Assembly (NCBI GenBank): GCA_021496925.1
Contig: CP053915.1
Coordinates: forward strand, 4,119,501-4,183,500
From: Acidovorax sp. YS12
GTDB taxonomy: Bacteria; Pseudomonadota; Gammaproteobacteria; Burkholderiales; Burkholderiaceae_C
Reading direction: 5' to 3'
DNA length: 64,000 nt
Of this stretch, positions 1-8,895 are shown in pieces. Position numbers and translations under genes: made by a program. Position 1 is the stretch's first letter. The number at the start of each line of letters is the position of its first letter. The notes under the pieces are model-generated. The model was not told where the DNA came from and made no database searches. It worked only from the letters and a program-made list of their open reading frames with translations.

Positions 1-2137
1 CCGGCGCGTGCAGCACGTACACCGGCACGCCGCTGCGCCCGAGCTGCGCCAGCGCGGCGGTGATGGCGGGGTCGCGCCGTGTCCAGTCGGCGCGCAGCAG
101 GGCCACGTTCCGGGCGGCCAGGTCGGCCAGCACCTCGGCATCGGCCAGCGTGGTTTTCTTGTTGTACTGGCAGGTCACGCACCAGGCGGCGGTGTAGTCG
201 ACGAACACGGGGCGGCCCGCGGCCACGATCTCGTCGGGCAGGCCGGGACGCCAGGGTTGCCATGCTCCTGAACCAATAGCTGGTTGCGCTTGATGTTCCT
301 TGATTTCAACGATATTCGGCATCCAATTCCAGGCCAGCCAAGCGCAAGCAGCTATGGAAAGCGGAGCAATCAGCCAGCGCGCGGTGCCGCGCAACGTCAG
401 CGCCCACACGGCCATGGACAGGGCCACCAGCAGCGCCAGCAGCGCCGCCGCGCCGTCGATGCCGGTCTGCTGGCCCAGCACCCACACCAGCCACACCACC
501 GTGGCCAGCATGGGGAAGGCCAGGAAGCGGCGCAGCGTCTGCATCCATGCGCCGGGGCGCGGCAGCGCGCGCGCGAAGGCGGGCAGCCAGCTCGCCAGCA
601 GGTAGGGCAGCGCCAGGCCCAGGCCCAGCGCGGCGAAGATGCCCAGCGCCTGCGCGGCGGGCAGCGTGGCCGTGAGGCCGAGCGACGCGCCCATGAACGG
701 CGCCGTGCACGGCGAGGCCACGGCCACGGCCAGCACGCCGGTGAGGAATGCGTCCGCCACCGGGTGGCGCGCCTGCAGGCCGGCCAGCGACGACGGCAGC
801 ATGCGCCCGAATTCGTACACCCCGGCCAGGTTCAGCGCGATCAGCGTGAACAGCGCCGCCAGCGTGGCCACCACGGCCGGCGACTGCAGCTGAAAGCCCC
901 AGCCCACGGCCTCGCCCGCGGCGCGCAGCCCGAGCATGAGCGCGCCCAGCCCGAGGAAGGACAGCAGCACGCCCGCGGTGTAGGCCAGCCCGCTGATGCG
1001 GTGGGCGCGCGTGTCCTGCGCGTGGCGCGCGAAGCCCACCACCTTGATGGCCAGCACCGGGAACACGCAGGGCATCAGGTTCAGCACCAGCCCGCCCAGC
1101 AGCGCGCCGAGCAGGGCCACCAGCCAGGTGCCAAGGGGCGCGGCGGCGGGGGCGGCCGCCGGGCCAGGTGCCGGGGTGTTGCCCAGCTGCGCATTGGCGC
1201 GCAGCGCCGCCTCCAGCGCGGGCGAGACGGTGGCGGCGGCGGCCAGCGCGGGCCAGCCGCCCTCCACCGGCAGCTCGGCGCGCCAGCCCTGGCCGCCGTG
1301 CGCCAGCACCACGGGCAGCGGCTCGGGGCTGGCGCTGCGCTGGGACGACAGGGGGATGCGCGCCGTCCACACTGCGCCTTCCCACGCCTGCGTGTACGGC
1401 GCGGCGGTTTCGATCACGCTGCCAGTCTCGGCAAAGAACTCCAGCGCCTGCCCCCGCAGCGCAGCGGGCAGCTGGGCCACGCGCAGCAGCAGCGCGCCGT
1501 CCTGCACGCGGGCGCTGCTGCTGCCGTCGTTGCTGGCGGGCAGCGCCTGCGGCGCAGCCTGGCGTGCGGCGGCGAAGGCGGCGGCGTCCAGCGCCGTGGT
1601 GCTGCGCAGCGGCAACTGCAGCGTGAAGTGGCCTTCTTCCGGAATGCACTCCTTGCGGCACACCAGCCACGAGGCCTGCAGCTGCACCGTCACCTCCTTG
1701 GCCAGCGGCCCGGGCGCGAAAGCGCCCGACACCGTGACTGGCACGGGCAGCAGCACCTGCCCTTCGTAGCCATAGTTGGCCAGGCTGCCGATGCGGATCT
1801 TGTGCGGCACGGGCCAGGCGATCTCGCCCGCGTCCATGCCTTCGGGCAACTGCCATTCCAACTGCGTGGGCAGGCCCGAGTCGCCGGGGTTCTTCCAGTA
1901 GGTGTGCCACTCGGGCTGGTGCGTGATGGAGAGGCCCAACCACAGCGGCTGGCCCGGCCCCACGCCCTCGGGCGCATGGGCCACCAGCTCGGCCTGCACG
2001 TACGGCGTGGTCACCACGCTGCTGCCGGCAGTGGCCGATGTCTTGAGGGAGATTTGCGCGCCAGCGCCCGTGGATAAAGCGCTGGCAGCTATCAGAAAAA
2101 GAGCATGCAGCAGGCGCTGCAAAGAATGGAGGAGCAT
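1..2137 (-). CDS. dsbD: Thiol:disulfide interchange protein DsbD family (3' end cut by window start)
   Basis: Inner-membrane protein that carries reducing equivalents from cytoplasmic thioredoxin to periplasmic thiols. About 712 residues are visible, reading off the window start, so the last residues are missing. Visible parts in order: a signal peptide (about 1-27); a periplasmic domain with a CRKEC pair near residue 160; a polytopic membrane domain with the paired cysteines LMPCVFP (near 354) and SPCTAPF (near 477); and a thioredoxin-like domain with CVTCQ near 654. The N-terminal domain looks more ScsB-like than E. coli DsbD-like. The ATG at 2137 is chosen because it gives an intact signal peptide; no strong ribosome site is seen. 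Two copies of the dispersed repeat lie in frame, one in the signal peptide and one in the linker before the thioredoxin domain. Confidence 0.88.
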   Translation of the reverse strand, partial: MLLHSLQRLLHALFLIAASALSTGAGAQISLKTSATAGSSVVTTPYVQAELVAHAPEGVGPGQPLWLGLSITHQPEWHTYWKNPGDSGLPTQLEWQLPEGMDAGEIAWPVPHKIRIGSLANYGYEGQVLLPVPVTVSGAFAPGPLAKEVTVQLQASWLVCRKECIPEEGHFTLQLPLRSTTALDAAAFAAARQAAPQALPASNDGSSSARVQDGALLLRVAQLPAALRGQALEFFAETGSVIETAAPYTQAWEGAVWTARIPLSSQRSASPEPLPVVLAHGGQGWRAELPVEGGWPALAAAATVSPALEAALRANAQLGNTPAPGPAAAPAAAPLGTWLVALLGALLGGLVLNLMPCVFPVLAIKVVGFARHAQDTRAHRISGLAYTAGVLLSFLGLGALMLGLRAAGEAVGWGFQLQSPAVVATLAALFTLIALNLAGVYEFGRMLPSSLAGLQARHPVADAFLTGVLAVAVASPCTAPFMGASLGLTATLPAAQALGIFAALGLGLALPYLLASWLPAFARALPRPGAWMQTLRRFLAFPMLATVVWLVWVLGQQTGIDGAAALLALLVALSMAVWALTLRGTARWLIAPLSIAACAWLAWNWMPNIVEIKEHQAQPAIGSGAWQPWRPGLPDEIVAAGRPVFVDYTAAWCVTCQYNKKTTLADAEVLADLAARNVALLRADWTRRDPAITAALAQLGRSGVPVYVLHAP
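276..355. repeat. Dispersed repeat, inverted pair, inside dsbD
   Basis: Half-units ATAGCTGGTTGCGCTTG (276-292) and CAAGCGCAAGCAGCTAT (339-355) form a 17-bp inverted repeat with one mismatch. The pair is read in frame as the linker between the last membrane helix and the thioredoxin-like domain of DsbD. It belongs to the same family as the copies listed elsewhere in this window. Confidence 0.75.
2061..2100. repeat. Dispersed repeat copy in the dsbD signal-peptide codons
   Basis: The core AAAGCGCTGGCAGCTAT (2076-2092) matches the repeat family. Read on the minus strand it encodes the hydrophobic stretch LIAASAL of the DsbD signal peptide, so the element has become part of a functional export signal. 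Confidence 0.65.
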
Positions 2138-2287
2138 GGCGCAGGGTGGGAGCGGCAGGGCCGGGCATTGGTTCCCCGGGCGCGCTGACGGGCAGGCCGG
2201 CGCAAAGAGGCCACGGGGCGTGGGGCCAATGGTAGCGGGCGCTATGATCGGCGCCCCCTCTTCCCCGCGCTTCCCGCTCCGCCCGGC

Positions 2288-2659
2288 ATGCCGCTGTTCC
2301 ACCACCTCCGCACTCTGGCGCTCGCCTTCCTGGGCCGCGCGGTGCTGGCGTGGTTCGCGCTGTCGCTGGGCGTGGCGGTGGCCTCGCCCCTGGTGGACCC
2401 GCAGGGGCTGGAGCTGGTGTGCTCCAGCACGGGGGTGATGAAGGTGGTCGCCCGGCAGGACGGTGGCGCGCCGGCCGCCAGCGCGGCCCACCTCGACTGT
2501 CCCATGTGCATGTCGCTGGCGGCGCCCCCGCCGCCCGCGCCGGCCGGCGCGCTGCCTCCGCCGTCCGCGCTGTCGCATGTGCTGCGGCCCGTCGCCGCCG
2601 CGCGCCTGGCCGCCGCCACGGCCGCGCCGCCACCCGCGCGCGGGCCGCCCCGCCTCTGA
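2288..2659 (+). CDS. DUF2946-like small secreted or membrane protein
   Basis: A 123-residue protein with an N-terminal hydrophobic helix (about 8-33, signal peptide or anchor), then an LDCPMCMSL motif near residue 70 and a proline/alanine-rich tail. The CPxC-type motif after an N-terminal helix resembles DUF2946 proteins, which are often found beside copper-linked TonB receptors. The next gene is a TonB-dependent receptor on the same strand about 100 bp away, which fits that context. The copper link is inferred from neighbours, not shown. The start has no strong ribosome site and could lie slightly elsewhere. Confidence 0.6.
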   Translation: MPLFHHLRTLALAFLGRAVLAWFALSLGVAVASPLVDPQGLELVCSSTGVMKVVARQDGGAPAASAAHLDCPMCMSLAAPPPPAPAGALPPPSALSHVLRPVAAARLAAATAAPPPARGPPRL

Positions 2660-2761
2660 GCTTGCCTTTCCGATGCTTCGCTGCATGCCTGCCCCCGGGG
2701 GCGGCGTGCCGCATCGTCCCATGCAAGTGATGGCGCCGGGCTGGCGCCGCAGAGGTTATCC

Positions 2762-5083
2762 ATGAACAAGATTTTCGTGCCGCTCGTGCTGGGCGGTGCC
2801 CTGGCCTGCGCGCAGGCCAGGGCCGGTGAATCCGGTGAGTCCGGCGAGGCGCCGGAGCGCGCCAGGTCGCTCGGCGTCGTCACCGTGAGCGGCGGGCAGC
2901 CGAGCTCGCTGCCCACGCAGATTCCCACCACTATCGAGGGCGTGACGCGCGAGGAGATCGACGCGCGCATCAACGCCACCGACAGCGAGGACGCGCTCAA
3001 GTACCTGCCGAGCCTGCTGGTGCGCAAGCGCTACATCGGCGATTACAACCACGCCATCCTGTCCACGCGCGCCTCGGGCACGGGCAACAGCGCGCGCTCG
3101 GCCGTCTATGCCGACGGCATCCTGCTGTCCAACTACCTGGGCAACGGCATCGCCAACGGCACCAACTACGCGCCGCGCTGGGGCCTGGTGACGCCCGAGG
3201 AGATCGAGCGCGTGGACGTGATGTACGGCCCGTTCTCCGCGGCCTACCCGGGCAACTCGGCCGGCGCGGTGGTGGACTACGTGACGCGCATGCCCACCCG
3301 GCTGGAGGCGCACGTCAGCGCGGGCTATTCTTCCCAGCCGAACGACCTGTACGGCACCCACCGCAGCTTCAACAGTTGGCAGAGCAGCGCCTCGCTGGGC
3401 AGCAAGAGCGGCGACTGGTCGTTCTGGGTCAACGTGCACCGCACCGACAGCCAGGGCCAGCCGCAGACCTTCACCACGGTGCCCGTGGCCTCGGGCACGC
3501 CGGGCGCGGCGGGCACGCCCGTGTCCGGCGCCGTGCCGGGGCTGAACACCACGAACACGCCGTGGTACATCCTCGGCACCGGCACGCAGTACCACACGGT
3601 GCAGGACCACGCCAAGCTCAAGCTGGCCTACGACCTCACGCCCACGCTGCGCGCGAGCTACACCCTGGGCTGGTGGGACAACCGCTCCGAGGGGCGCCCC
3701 GCGAGCTTTCTGACGGGGCCGGACGGCCAGCCGGTCTACAGCGGCGTGGTGAACATCGGCGGGCGCAGCTACACCCTCGCGCCCACGGCGTTCCCGCTCA
3801 CCAACGACGCGCAGACGCACACCATGCACGGCGTATCGCTCAAGCGCCATACGCAGGGCGTGTTCGATTGGGAGCTGGCCGCCAGCCTCTACGACTACGG
3901 CAGGGACCGCCAGCGCGCCCCCGCCGTGGCCCTGCCGCAGGCCGCCGCGGGCGGGCCCGGCACGCTGCAGCGCCAGGACGGCACGGGCTGGAACACCCTG
4001 GCCGCCAAGGGCACGTGGCGCCCGCAGGGCGCGCGCGGGGAGCACATCGTGGACTTCGGCGCGGGACGCGACGCGTACAAGCTCGGCATCGACAAGCTGA
4101 ACGTGGCGGGCAACTGGATCGACGGCGCCGCCGACCCTGCGTCGCCCGTGAGCAGCGTGGGCGGCCGCGCCGAGACGGTTTACCTGTGGGCGCAGGACGC
4201 CTGGCGCTTCGCGCCGCGCTGGACGGCCGTGCTGGGCCTGCGCTGGGAGGACTGGACGGCGCACGACGGCTTCACGGCCACGGCGGGCAGCCAGCAGGCC
4301 TACGGCCGGCGCAGCGCGTCGCACTTCTCGCCCAAGGCGGCGCTGGCCTACCAGTGGCGCAGCGACACCGTGCTCAAGGCCTCGGTGGGGCGCGCGGTGC
4401 GCTTTCCCACGGTGGGCGAGCTGTATGGCGCCACCTCGGGCGGGGCGCTGTCGTTCATCAACGACCCCGACCTGCAGCCCGAGACGTCGTGGACCGGCGA
4501 GCTCTCGGCCGAGAAGGACCTGGCGGACATGGGTGGGGGCCTGGCGCGCGCCACGCTGTTCCACGAGACCACGCGCGACGCGCTCTACAGCCAGCCGATA
4601 CCGGGCACCACCGTCTCGCGCGTGCAGAACGTGGACAGGGTCCGCACGCTGGGCCTGGAGCTGGCCTACAGCGGCCAGCCGGCATGGATGCGCGGGCTGG
4701 ACCTGGGCGCGAGCCTCACCTACGCCGACTCCCGGATCGTGGCCAACGCCGCCAACCCCGCGAGCGTGGACAAGTGGCAGCCGCGCGTGCCGCGCTGGCG
4801 CGCCACCGCCTACGCCACCTGGCAGCCCGACGACCACTGGGCCCTCACCGTGGCCGCGCGCTACAGCGGGCGCCAGTACTCCAGCCTGGACAACAGCGAC
4901 GTGAACGCCTTCGCCTACTTCGGCGCGAGCAAGTACTTCACCGTGGACCTGCGCGCGCGCTACAGGCTCACGCGGCAGCTCTCGGCGGCGCTGGGCATCG
5001 ACAACGCCAACAACTACCAGTACTGGAACTTCCACCCCTATCCGCAGCGCACCTACACGGCCTCGCTGCGCTGGGATCTGTGA
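2762..5083 (+). CDS. TonB-dependent outer-membrane receptor
   Basis: A 773-residue outer-membrane gated channel that takes up a scarce ligand using TonB energy. It has a cleavable signal peptide (about 1-21, ending ACAQARA), a plug domain (about 40-170) with the typical run EEIERVDVMYGPFSAAYPGNS, and a long aromatic-rich beta-barrel ending in LRWDL, the terminal aromatic pattern of barrel proteins. An AGAGG ribosome site precedes the ATG. The ligand cannot be read from the sequence; the adjacent DUF2946-like gene hints at copper or another metal. It ends 5 bp before the convergent gene. Confidence 0.88.
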   Translation: MNKIFVPLVLGGALACAQARAGESGESGEAPERARSLGVVTVSGGQPSSLPTQIPTTIEGVTREEIDARINATDSEDALKYLPSLLVRKRYIGDYNHAILSTRASGTGNSARSAVYADGILLSNYLGNGIANGTNYAPRWGLVTPEEIERVDVMYGPFSAAYPGNSAGAVVDYVTRMPTRLEAHVSAGYSSQPNDLYGTHRSFNSWQSSASLGSKSGDWSFWVNVHRTDSQGQPQTFTTVPVASGTPGAAGTPVSGAVPGLNTTNTPWYILGTGTQYHTVQDHAKLKLAYDLTPTLRASYTLGWWDNRSEGRPASFLTGPDGQPVYSGVVNIGGRSYTLAPTAFPLTNDAQTHTMHGVSLKRHTQGVFDWELAASLYDYGRDRQRAPAVALPQAAAGGPGTLQRQDGTGWNTLAAKGTWRPQGARGEHIVDFGAGRDAYKLGIDKLNVAGNWIDGAADPASPVSSVGGRAETVYLWAQDAWRFAPRWTAVLGLRWEDWTAHDGFTATAGSQQAYGRRSASHFSPKAALAYQWRSDTVLKASVGRAVRFPTVGELYGATSGGALSFINDPDLQPETSWTGELSAEKDLADMGGGLARATLFHETTRDALYSQPIPGTTVSRVQNVDRVRTLGLELAYSGQPAWMRGLDLGASLTYADSRIVANAANPASVDKWQPRVPRWRATAYATWQPDDHWALTVAARYSGRQYSSLDNSDVNAFAYFGASKYFTVDLRARYRLTRQLSAALGIDNANNYQYWNFHPYPQRTYTASLRWDL

Positions 5084-5088
5084 TGTGA

Positions 5089-6093
5089 TCAGCGCTTGCG
5101 CGCCGCCGCCGCTCCTGCCTTCTTGCGGATGCAGTAGTAGTAGGCGTTGCTGCCCCTGGGGTTGCGGTTGGGCACCACGCGCTCGTCGGCCGACTGCTGG
5201 GCCACGTAGAGCTGGCCGGTGCGCATGTGGTACAGCCGGTCGCTCTTGGCCTCGATGCCGCCGTGGTAGACGCCGGACGACTCGCCCACCTCCATCTCGT
5301 TCTCGGTGGGCAGTTCGGCGCCCTGGGTCTGGCAGTAGCGGCTGGCCGCTTCGAGCGACACCATCTGGTCGCGGTGGCCGGGCGCGGGCTGCAGCCATTC
5401 GCGGTCGGCCAGCGGGTTGCGGTACGGCGCGAAGCGCGTGCTGTAGAAGTAGTGGAACACGTCCTGCGCCAGCGCCGCGGCGGCCTGCGAGGCCAGCGCC
5501 GTCGCGGTGAAGCTCTGCGAGCTGCCGTCGGCCGGCTTGAGCAGCGTGGCCGTGACCTGGATTGAGCTGCCCTCGGTGCGCGCGTAGGTCATGTACACCA
5601 GCAGCGTCACCTGCCCGGCCTTGGCCTTGAGCGCGGCCAGCGCGGTGGCGTCGAGCAGCGCCGGGCGCTGCAGCTCGGCCGGGGTGATGCCGGCGAAGTC
5701 GAAGCGCAGCTTGGGCGTGCGGATGGAGGTGGCGCGCGTGAGCCGGTCCAGCTCGCTGATGAACAGCACGTTCAGGCTGCGCCCCAGCTCGGCCAGCGCG
5801 GCGCGCTCGTGGTGGGCCTGCAACTGGTCCACTGCCTGCAGCGCGGCGATGGTGGTGGCCGGGTCGCCCTTGGCGGCGTGCAGTTCGTCGAAGATCTTGC
5901 GGTCGGCGGCGTACTCGGCGAAGTCGGTGGCGCGCACCACCGGAATGTTGGGCCAGACGACGAACTGCTGCCCCTCGGGGTCGCGGAAGTCCGCCGCCGC
6001 GAGGCCAGGCAGCGCCAGCAGCACGGCGGCCAGGCAGCAGCGTTGCAGGTGGCGCAGGAGCAGGAGCAGAACCGGGGAAAAGGGCGTGGGCAT
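5089..6093 (-). CDS. Secreted protein of unknown function
   Basis: 334 residues. An N-terminal hydrophobic stretch (about 8-35, ending LPGLAAA) looks like a signal peptide, followed by a soluble domain. I do not recognise a family over the first two thirds. The C-terminal part (about 250-325), with SLEAASRYCQTQGAELPTE and a closing YYYCIRKK, resembles the fold signature of formylglycine-generating-enzyme or DUF1566-like domains, but weakly. The start is set at the ATG directly before the signal-like segment; the frame stays open upstream, but that stretch is antisense to the next gene. It is convergent with the TonB receptor. Confidence 0.65.
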   Translation of the reverse strand: MPTPFSPVLLLLLRHLQRCCLAAVLLALPGLAAADFRDPEGQQFVVWPNIPVVRATDFAEYAADRKIFDELHAAKGDPATTIAALQAVDQLQAHHERAALAELGRSLNVLFISELDRLTRATSIRTPKLRFDFAGITPAELQRPALLDATALAALKAKAGQVTLLVYMTYARTEGSSIQVTATLLKPADGSSQSFTATALASQAAAALAQDVFHYFYSTRFAPYRNPLADREWLQPAPGHRDQMVSLEAASRYCQTQGAELPTENEMEVGESSGVYHGGIEAKSDRLYHMRTGQLYVAQQSADERVVPNRNPRGSNAYYYCIRKKAGAAAARKR

Positions 6094-6201
6094 GGGCGGA
6101 TCAAGGCGCAGTGTGCGCCTGGATTGTGCCGCCGCCCCCGGCCCGGCCAAGGGCCGAGAAAGCGGCGCAAGCGGGCGCAATTCAGCCGCTACCATGCCGC
6201 C

Positions 6202-7053
6202 ATGCCTGCACCTTTGCTGAATTCCTGGCCCGCGCGCCACTGGGCCGACGTCTCCACCCGCGACTTTGCCGCCGCGCAGGCCTCGGGCCTGGCGGCGCGC
6301 ACCGTGGCCGTGCTGCCCGTGGCGGCCGTTGAGCAGCACGGGCCGCACCTGCCGCTGTCGGTCGATGCCACGCTGCTGCAGGGCGTGATCGACGCCGCGC
6401 TGGCGCTGCTGCCGGCCGACGTGCCCGCGCTCTTTCTGCCGCCGCACAACGTCGGCCTGAGCACCGAACACCTGTCCTACCCCGGCACGCTCACGCTCTC
6501 GCCGGCGACGCTGATCGCGCTGTGGAGCGAGCTGGGGGCGTGCGTGGCGCGCGCCGGGGTGAAGAAGCTGCTGCTGTTCAACGGCCACGGCGGCAACGTG
6601 GCGGCCATGGACATCGTGGCGCGCGAGCTGCGCCAGCGCCACGGGCTGCTCACCTACAGTGCAAGCTGGTTCAGCCTGCCGCTGCCCGACGCCGTGCAGG
6701 GCCTGTTCAGCGCGCAGGAGCACCGCTTCGGCATCCACGGCGGCGAGATCGAGACGTCGATGATGCTGCACCTTGCGCCCGCCACGGTGCGCATGGAGGA
6801 GGCGCGCGACTGGCGCTCCACCTCGCAGGACCGCGCCGAGGCGCATGCCATCCTGGGCAACGGCCGCAGCGCCAAGATGGGCTGGGCCATCGAGGACTAC
6901 CACCCGGCAGGCGCCGTGGGCAACGCCGCCGCCGCCACGGCCGACAAGGGCCGCGCCGTGGTGCAGGCGGCGGGCGAGGCGCTGGCGCAGCTGCTGTCGG
7001 AGCTGCATGCGCTGCCCTCGTCCACGGTCGGCGCGCCCGCGCAGCCGCTGTGA
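6202..7053 (+). CDS. Creatininase-family amidohydrolase
   Basis: 283 residues, a usual length for creatininase/creatinine amidohydrolase-family metal enzymes. Family motifs are visible: EQHGPHLPLSVD near residues 45-56 (metal-binding E, H and D), HNVGLSTEHLSYPGT near 85-99, NGHGGN near 129-134, and HGGEIETS near 180 (second His/Glu pair). The true substrate may be a creatinine-like or other cyclic amide; the family is broad. The ATG at 6202 is preferred because an upstream ATG at 6194 is out of frame. The gene is convergent with the next one, one base apart. Confidence 0.85.
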   Translation: MPAPLLNSWPARHWADVSTRDFAAAQASGLAARTVAVLPVAAVEQHGPHLPLSVDATLLQGVIDAALALLPADVPALFLPPHNVGLSTEHLSYPGTLTLSPATLIALWSELGACVARAGVKKLLLFNGHGGNVAAMDIVARELRQRHGLLTYSASWFSLPLPDAVQGLFSAQEHRFGIHGGEIETSMMLHLAPATVRMEEARDWRSTSQDRAEAHAILGNGRSAKMGWAIEDYHPAGAVGNAAAATADKGRAVVQAAGEALAQLLSELHALPSSTVGAPAQPL

Positions 7054-7054
7054 T

Positions 7055-7534
7055 TCAGCCGCCGATGTCGATCCATTCGCTTTCCCAGTGGTGCAGCGCC
7101 TCGCGCAGGATCAGCAGTGCCGCAGCGAAGTCCGGGCGCTGGGGCAGGGCCGGGTCGGCATGGCCAGGGCGGTGCGCCTGGCTGGCCAGGCGGCTGAACA
7201 GGTGTTCCACCGCCGCGCGTGACAGGCGGGCGGGGCGGGCGGCCAGATCGGCCCCTGCGGCCTGGGCCACCTCGCGCAGCAGCGGGCTGGCCGTGCGCAG
7301 CACGTAGGGCGTCCCCGGCAGCACGCGCGCGGCGGGCATCACCGCATCCTCCACGGAGGCGATGGCGTGCTCCAGCGCCAGCGCCGCGGGCATGCGCTGG
7401 CCAAAGGCCTGCGCCACCGTGCGCCAGCCCAGGGGCGCGGCGTAGGGCGCCGCCGGGAGCGGCGGCACGAGCCGCAGTTGGTCGGGCTCCAGATGCAGGT
7501 CGAAGGTGGCGGGGTGTGCGGGTGTGTGCGGCAT
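7055..7534 (-). CDS. Conserved hypothetical protein
   Basis: 159 residues from the ATG at 7534; an in-frame ATG at 7570 would add 12. It looks soluble and alanine/leucine-rich, with no signal peptide, membrane helix or recognisable catalytic motif. It lies just downstream of the histidine phosphatase gene on the same strand and is probably co-transcribed with it. Function unknown. Confidence 0.6.
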   Translation of the reverse strand: MPHTPAHPATFDLHLEPDQLRLVPPLPAAPYAAPLGWRTVAQAFGQRMPAALALEHAIASVEDAVMPAARVLPGTPYVLRTASPLLREVAQAAGADLAARPARLSRAAVEHLFSRLASQAHRPGHADPALPQRPDFAAALLILREALHHWESEWIDIGG

Positions 7535-7583
7535 GCCCCGGTTGTACTCCGGTGCGGGCTGGCGCGCCATGCCGTGCCGGGCG

Positions 7584-8255
7584 TCAGGCGTGGGTGACCA
7601 GCGCGGCGTGTTCCGGCGCGTCCAGGTGCGGCAGGGTGTTGAAGGTCTGCAGCATCAGCCGCTTGGGCGAGAGGGAGAACTCCGTCACCGCGCTGTTGCG
7701 GATGCGCATGTTCAGCGCGATGGTCACTTCCGGCGCCGTGCCCAGCACCTGGCCGACGGCGGTGGAGATGGGGCCGCCGCTGCTCACCAGCAGCACGTTC
7801 TGCCCGGCGTGCGCGCGGCGCACGAGCTCCAGCGCGGCGTGCACGCCGCCCGAGAAATCATCCCAGCTCGGCATGCCCTGGGGGCTGATGGTGCCGCCCA
7901 TCCACTGCGCCAGCGCGTCGCACAGGATGCGGAAGTGCTGGCGGAACAGCTCGGGCGTGTCCGGCTTGGCCAGGGGGGCGGGGTGGATGGCGCGGATCAG
8001 CGCCAGGCTGTCGTACTCGTCCAGCCCGGGCAAGGCCTGGGCCGGGGGCAGCGGGCCCAGTTCATCGCCGATGCCGGCCAGGGTTTGCGCGTGGCGCTGC
8101 AGCGTGCCGGTGAGCACGGCATCGAAGCGCAGGCCGCGCGCGCGCCAGTACGCGCCCAGGCGCTGCGCCTGCTGCAGGCCGCGCGGGCTGAGTTGGTCGT
8201 AGTTGGCGGCGCCAAACGAGGCCTGGCCGTGGCGCACGAGGTAGAGGGTTCCCAT
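7584..8255 (-). CDS. Histidine phosphatase family protein
   Basis: 223 residues of the phosphoglycerate-mutase-like superfamily, which transfers phosphate through a histidine. The N-terminal LYLVRHGQASF carries the RHG signature with the catalytic His near residue 10; a later LVSSGGPIS (around 163) stands where the second catalytic His usually is, and here that position appears to be Ser. The ATG at 8255 is chosen because it puts the RHG motif at the usual distance from the start; longer in-frame starts add only arginine/alanine-rich residues. The substrate cannot be predicted. Confidence 0.82.
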   Translation of the reverse strand: MGTLYLVRHGQASFGAANYDQLSPRGLQQAQRLGAYWRARGLRFDAVLTGTLQRHAQTLAGIGDELGPLPPAQALPGLDEYDSLALIRAIHPAPLAKPDTPELFRQHFRILCDALAQWMGGTISPQGMPSWDDFSGGVHAALELVRRAHAGQNVLLVSSGGPISTAVGQVLGTAPEVTIALNMRIRNSAVTEFSLSPKRLMLQTFNTLPHLDAPEHAALVTHA

Positions 8256-8431
8256 GGCGGCGATTGTCCGGAGGCGCCGCGCCGCGGCCTGTCTCCGCAG
8301 CGACGGCGGCGGGCGCGCTGTTGCATCGGGTGACAAGCTTCACCGGCCGTGCATGTTTGCGACATGTGCGGGCGCGCGGGTGCGCCGCAGAATGGGCGCA
8401 TCGCTTCCCCCCACCGCGAAAGGACGACACC

Positions 8432-8893
8432 ATGCACAACGCATACCGCCGCGCCAGCGCCGCCTTCGTGGCGGCGGCGCTGCTGGCGACTTCATCGCTG
8501 GCCATGGCGCAGCCCCATCGTCCGCCGCCCGGCCACGACGGGCGCCCGCCGCCGCACGCCGCGCCGCCCGGTCATGAGAGGCGCCCGCCGCACGCTGTAC
8601 CACCGCGCCCCATGCCGCCGCACGCCCGGCCGGGCCACCGGCCGCACATGCCGCCGCCGCATGCGCAGGGGCCGCATTTCCACGGCCAGCGCGGCGCCGG
8701 ACCGCAGCACGACTGGTACCGCGGCGCGCGCATTCCGCCACCGTACCGTGGGGGCCATTACGTCGTGAACGACTGGCGCGTGCACCGGCTCGCACCGCCG
8801 CCCCGGGGCTACCACTGGGTGCAGTACGGGCCGGACTACCTGCTCGTGGCCATCGCCACCGGCGTGATCGCGCAAATTATTTTTAGCAACTGA
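8432..8893 (+). CDS. RcnB-like periplasmic protein (nickel/cobalt homeostasis family)
   Basis: 153 residues. The signal peptide (about 1-25, ending LAMAQ) is followed by a long His/Pro-rich stretch (about 26-95) that could bind metal, then a conserved C-terminal block with YRGGHYVVNDWRVHRL, APPPRGYHWVQYGPDYLLVAI and a final hydrophobic turn, as in RcnB. RcnB-type proteins help control Ni/Co levels in the periplasm. A GAAAGGA ribosome site lies before the ATG at 8432. No RcnA efflux pump gene is nearby. Confidence 0.8.
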   Translation: MHNAYRRASAAFVAAALLATSSLAMAQPHRPPPGHDGRPPPHAAPPGHERRPPHAVPPRPMPPHARPGHRPHMPPPHAQGPHFHGQRGAGPQHDWYRGARIPPPYRGGHYVVNDWRVHRLAPPPRGYHWVQYGPDYLLVAIATGVIAQIIFSN

Positions 8894-8895
8894 CT

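Noticed and set aside
284..2077. Long open frames antisense to dsbD and similar ones antisense to most genes
   Set aside because: They are rich in Arg, Ala, Gly and His with no domain, as expected of reverse-strand reading in high-GC DNA, and a well-supported gene with family motifs lies on the other strand in each case.
5085..5100. Further dispersed-repeat copy at the end of the secreted-protein gene
   Set aside because: Only AGCGCTTGCG matches; this is within chance for Arg/Lys codons, with no second half-unit.
5809..6201. Upstream extension of the creatininase gene
   Set aside because: The extra N-terminal residues run antisense to the neighbouring secreted-protein gene and carry no family signature; the ATG at 6202 gives the normal length.
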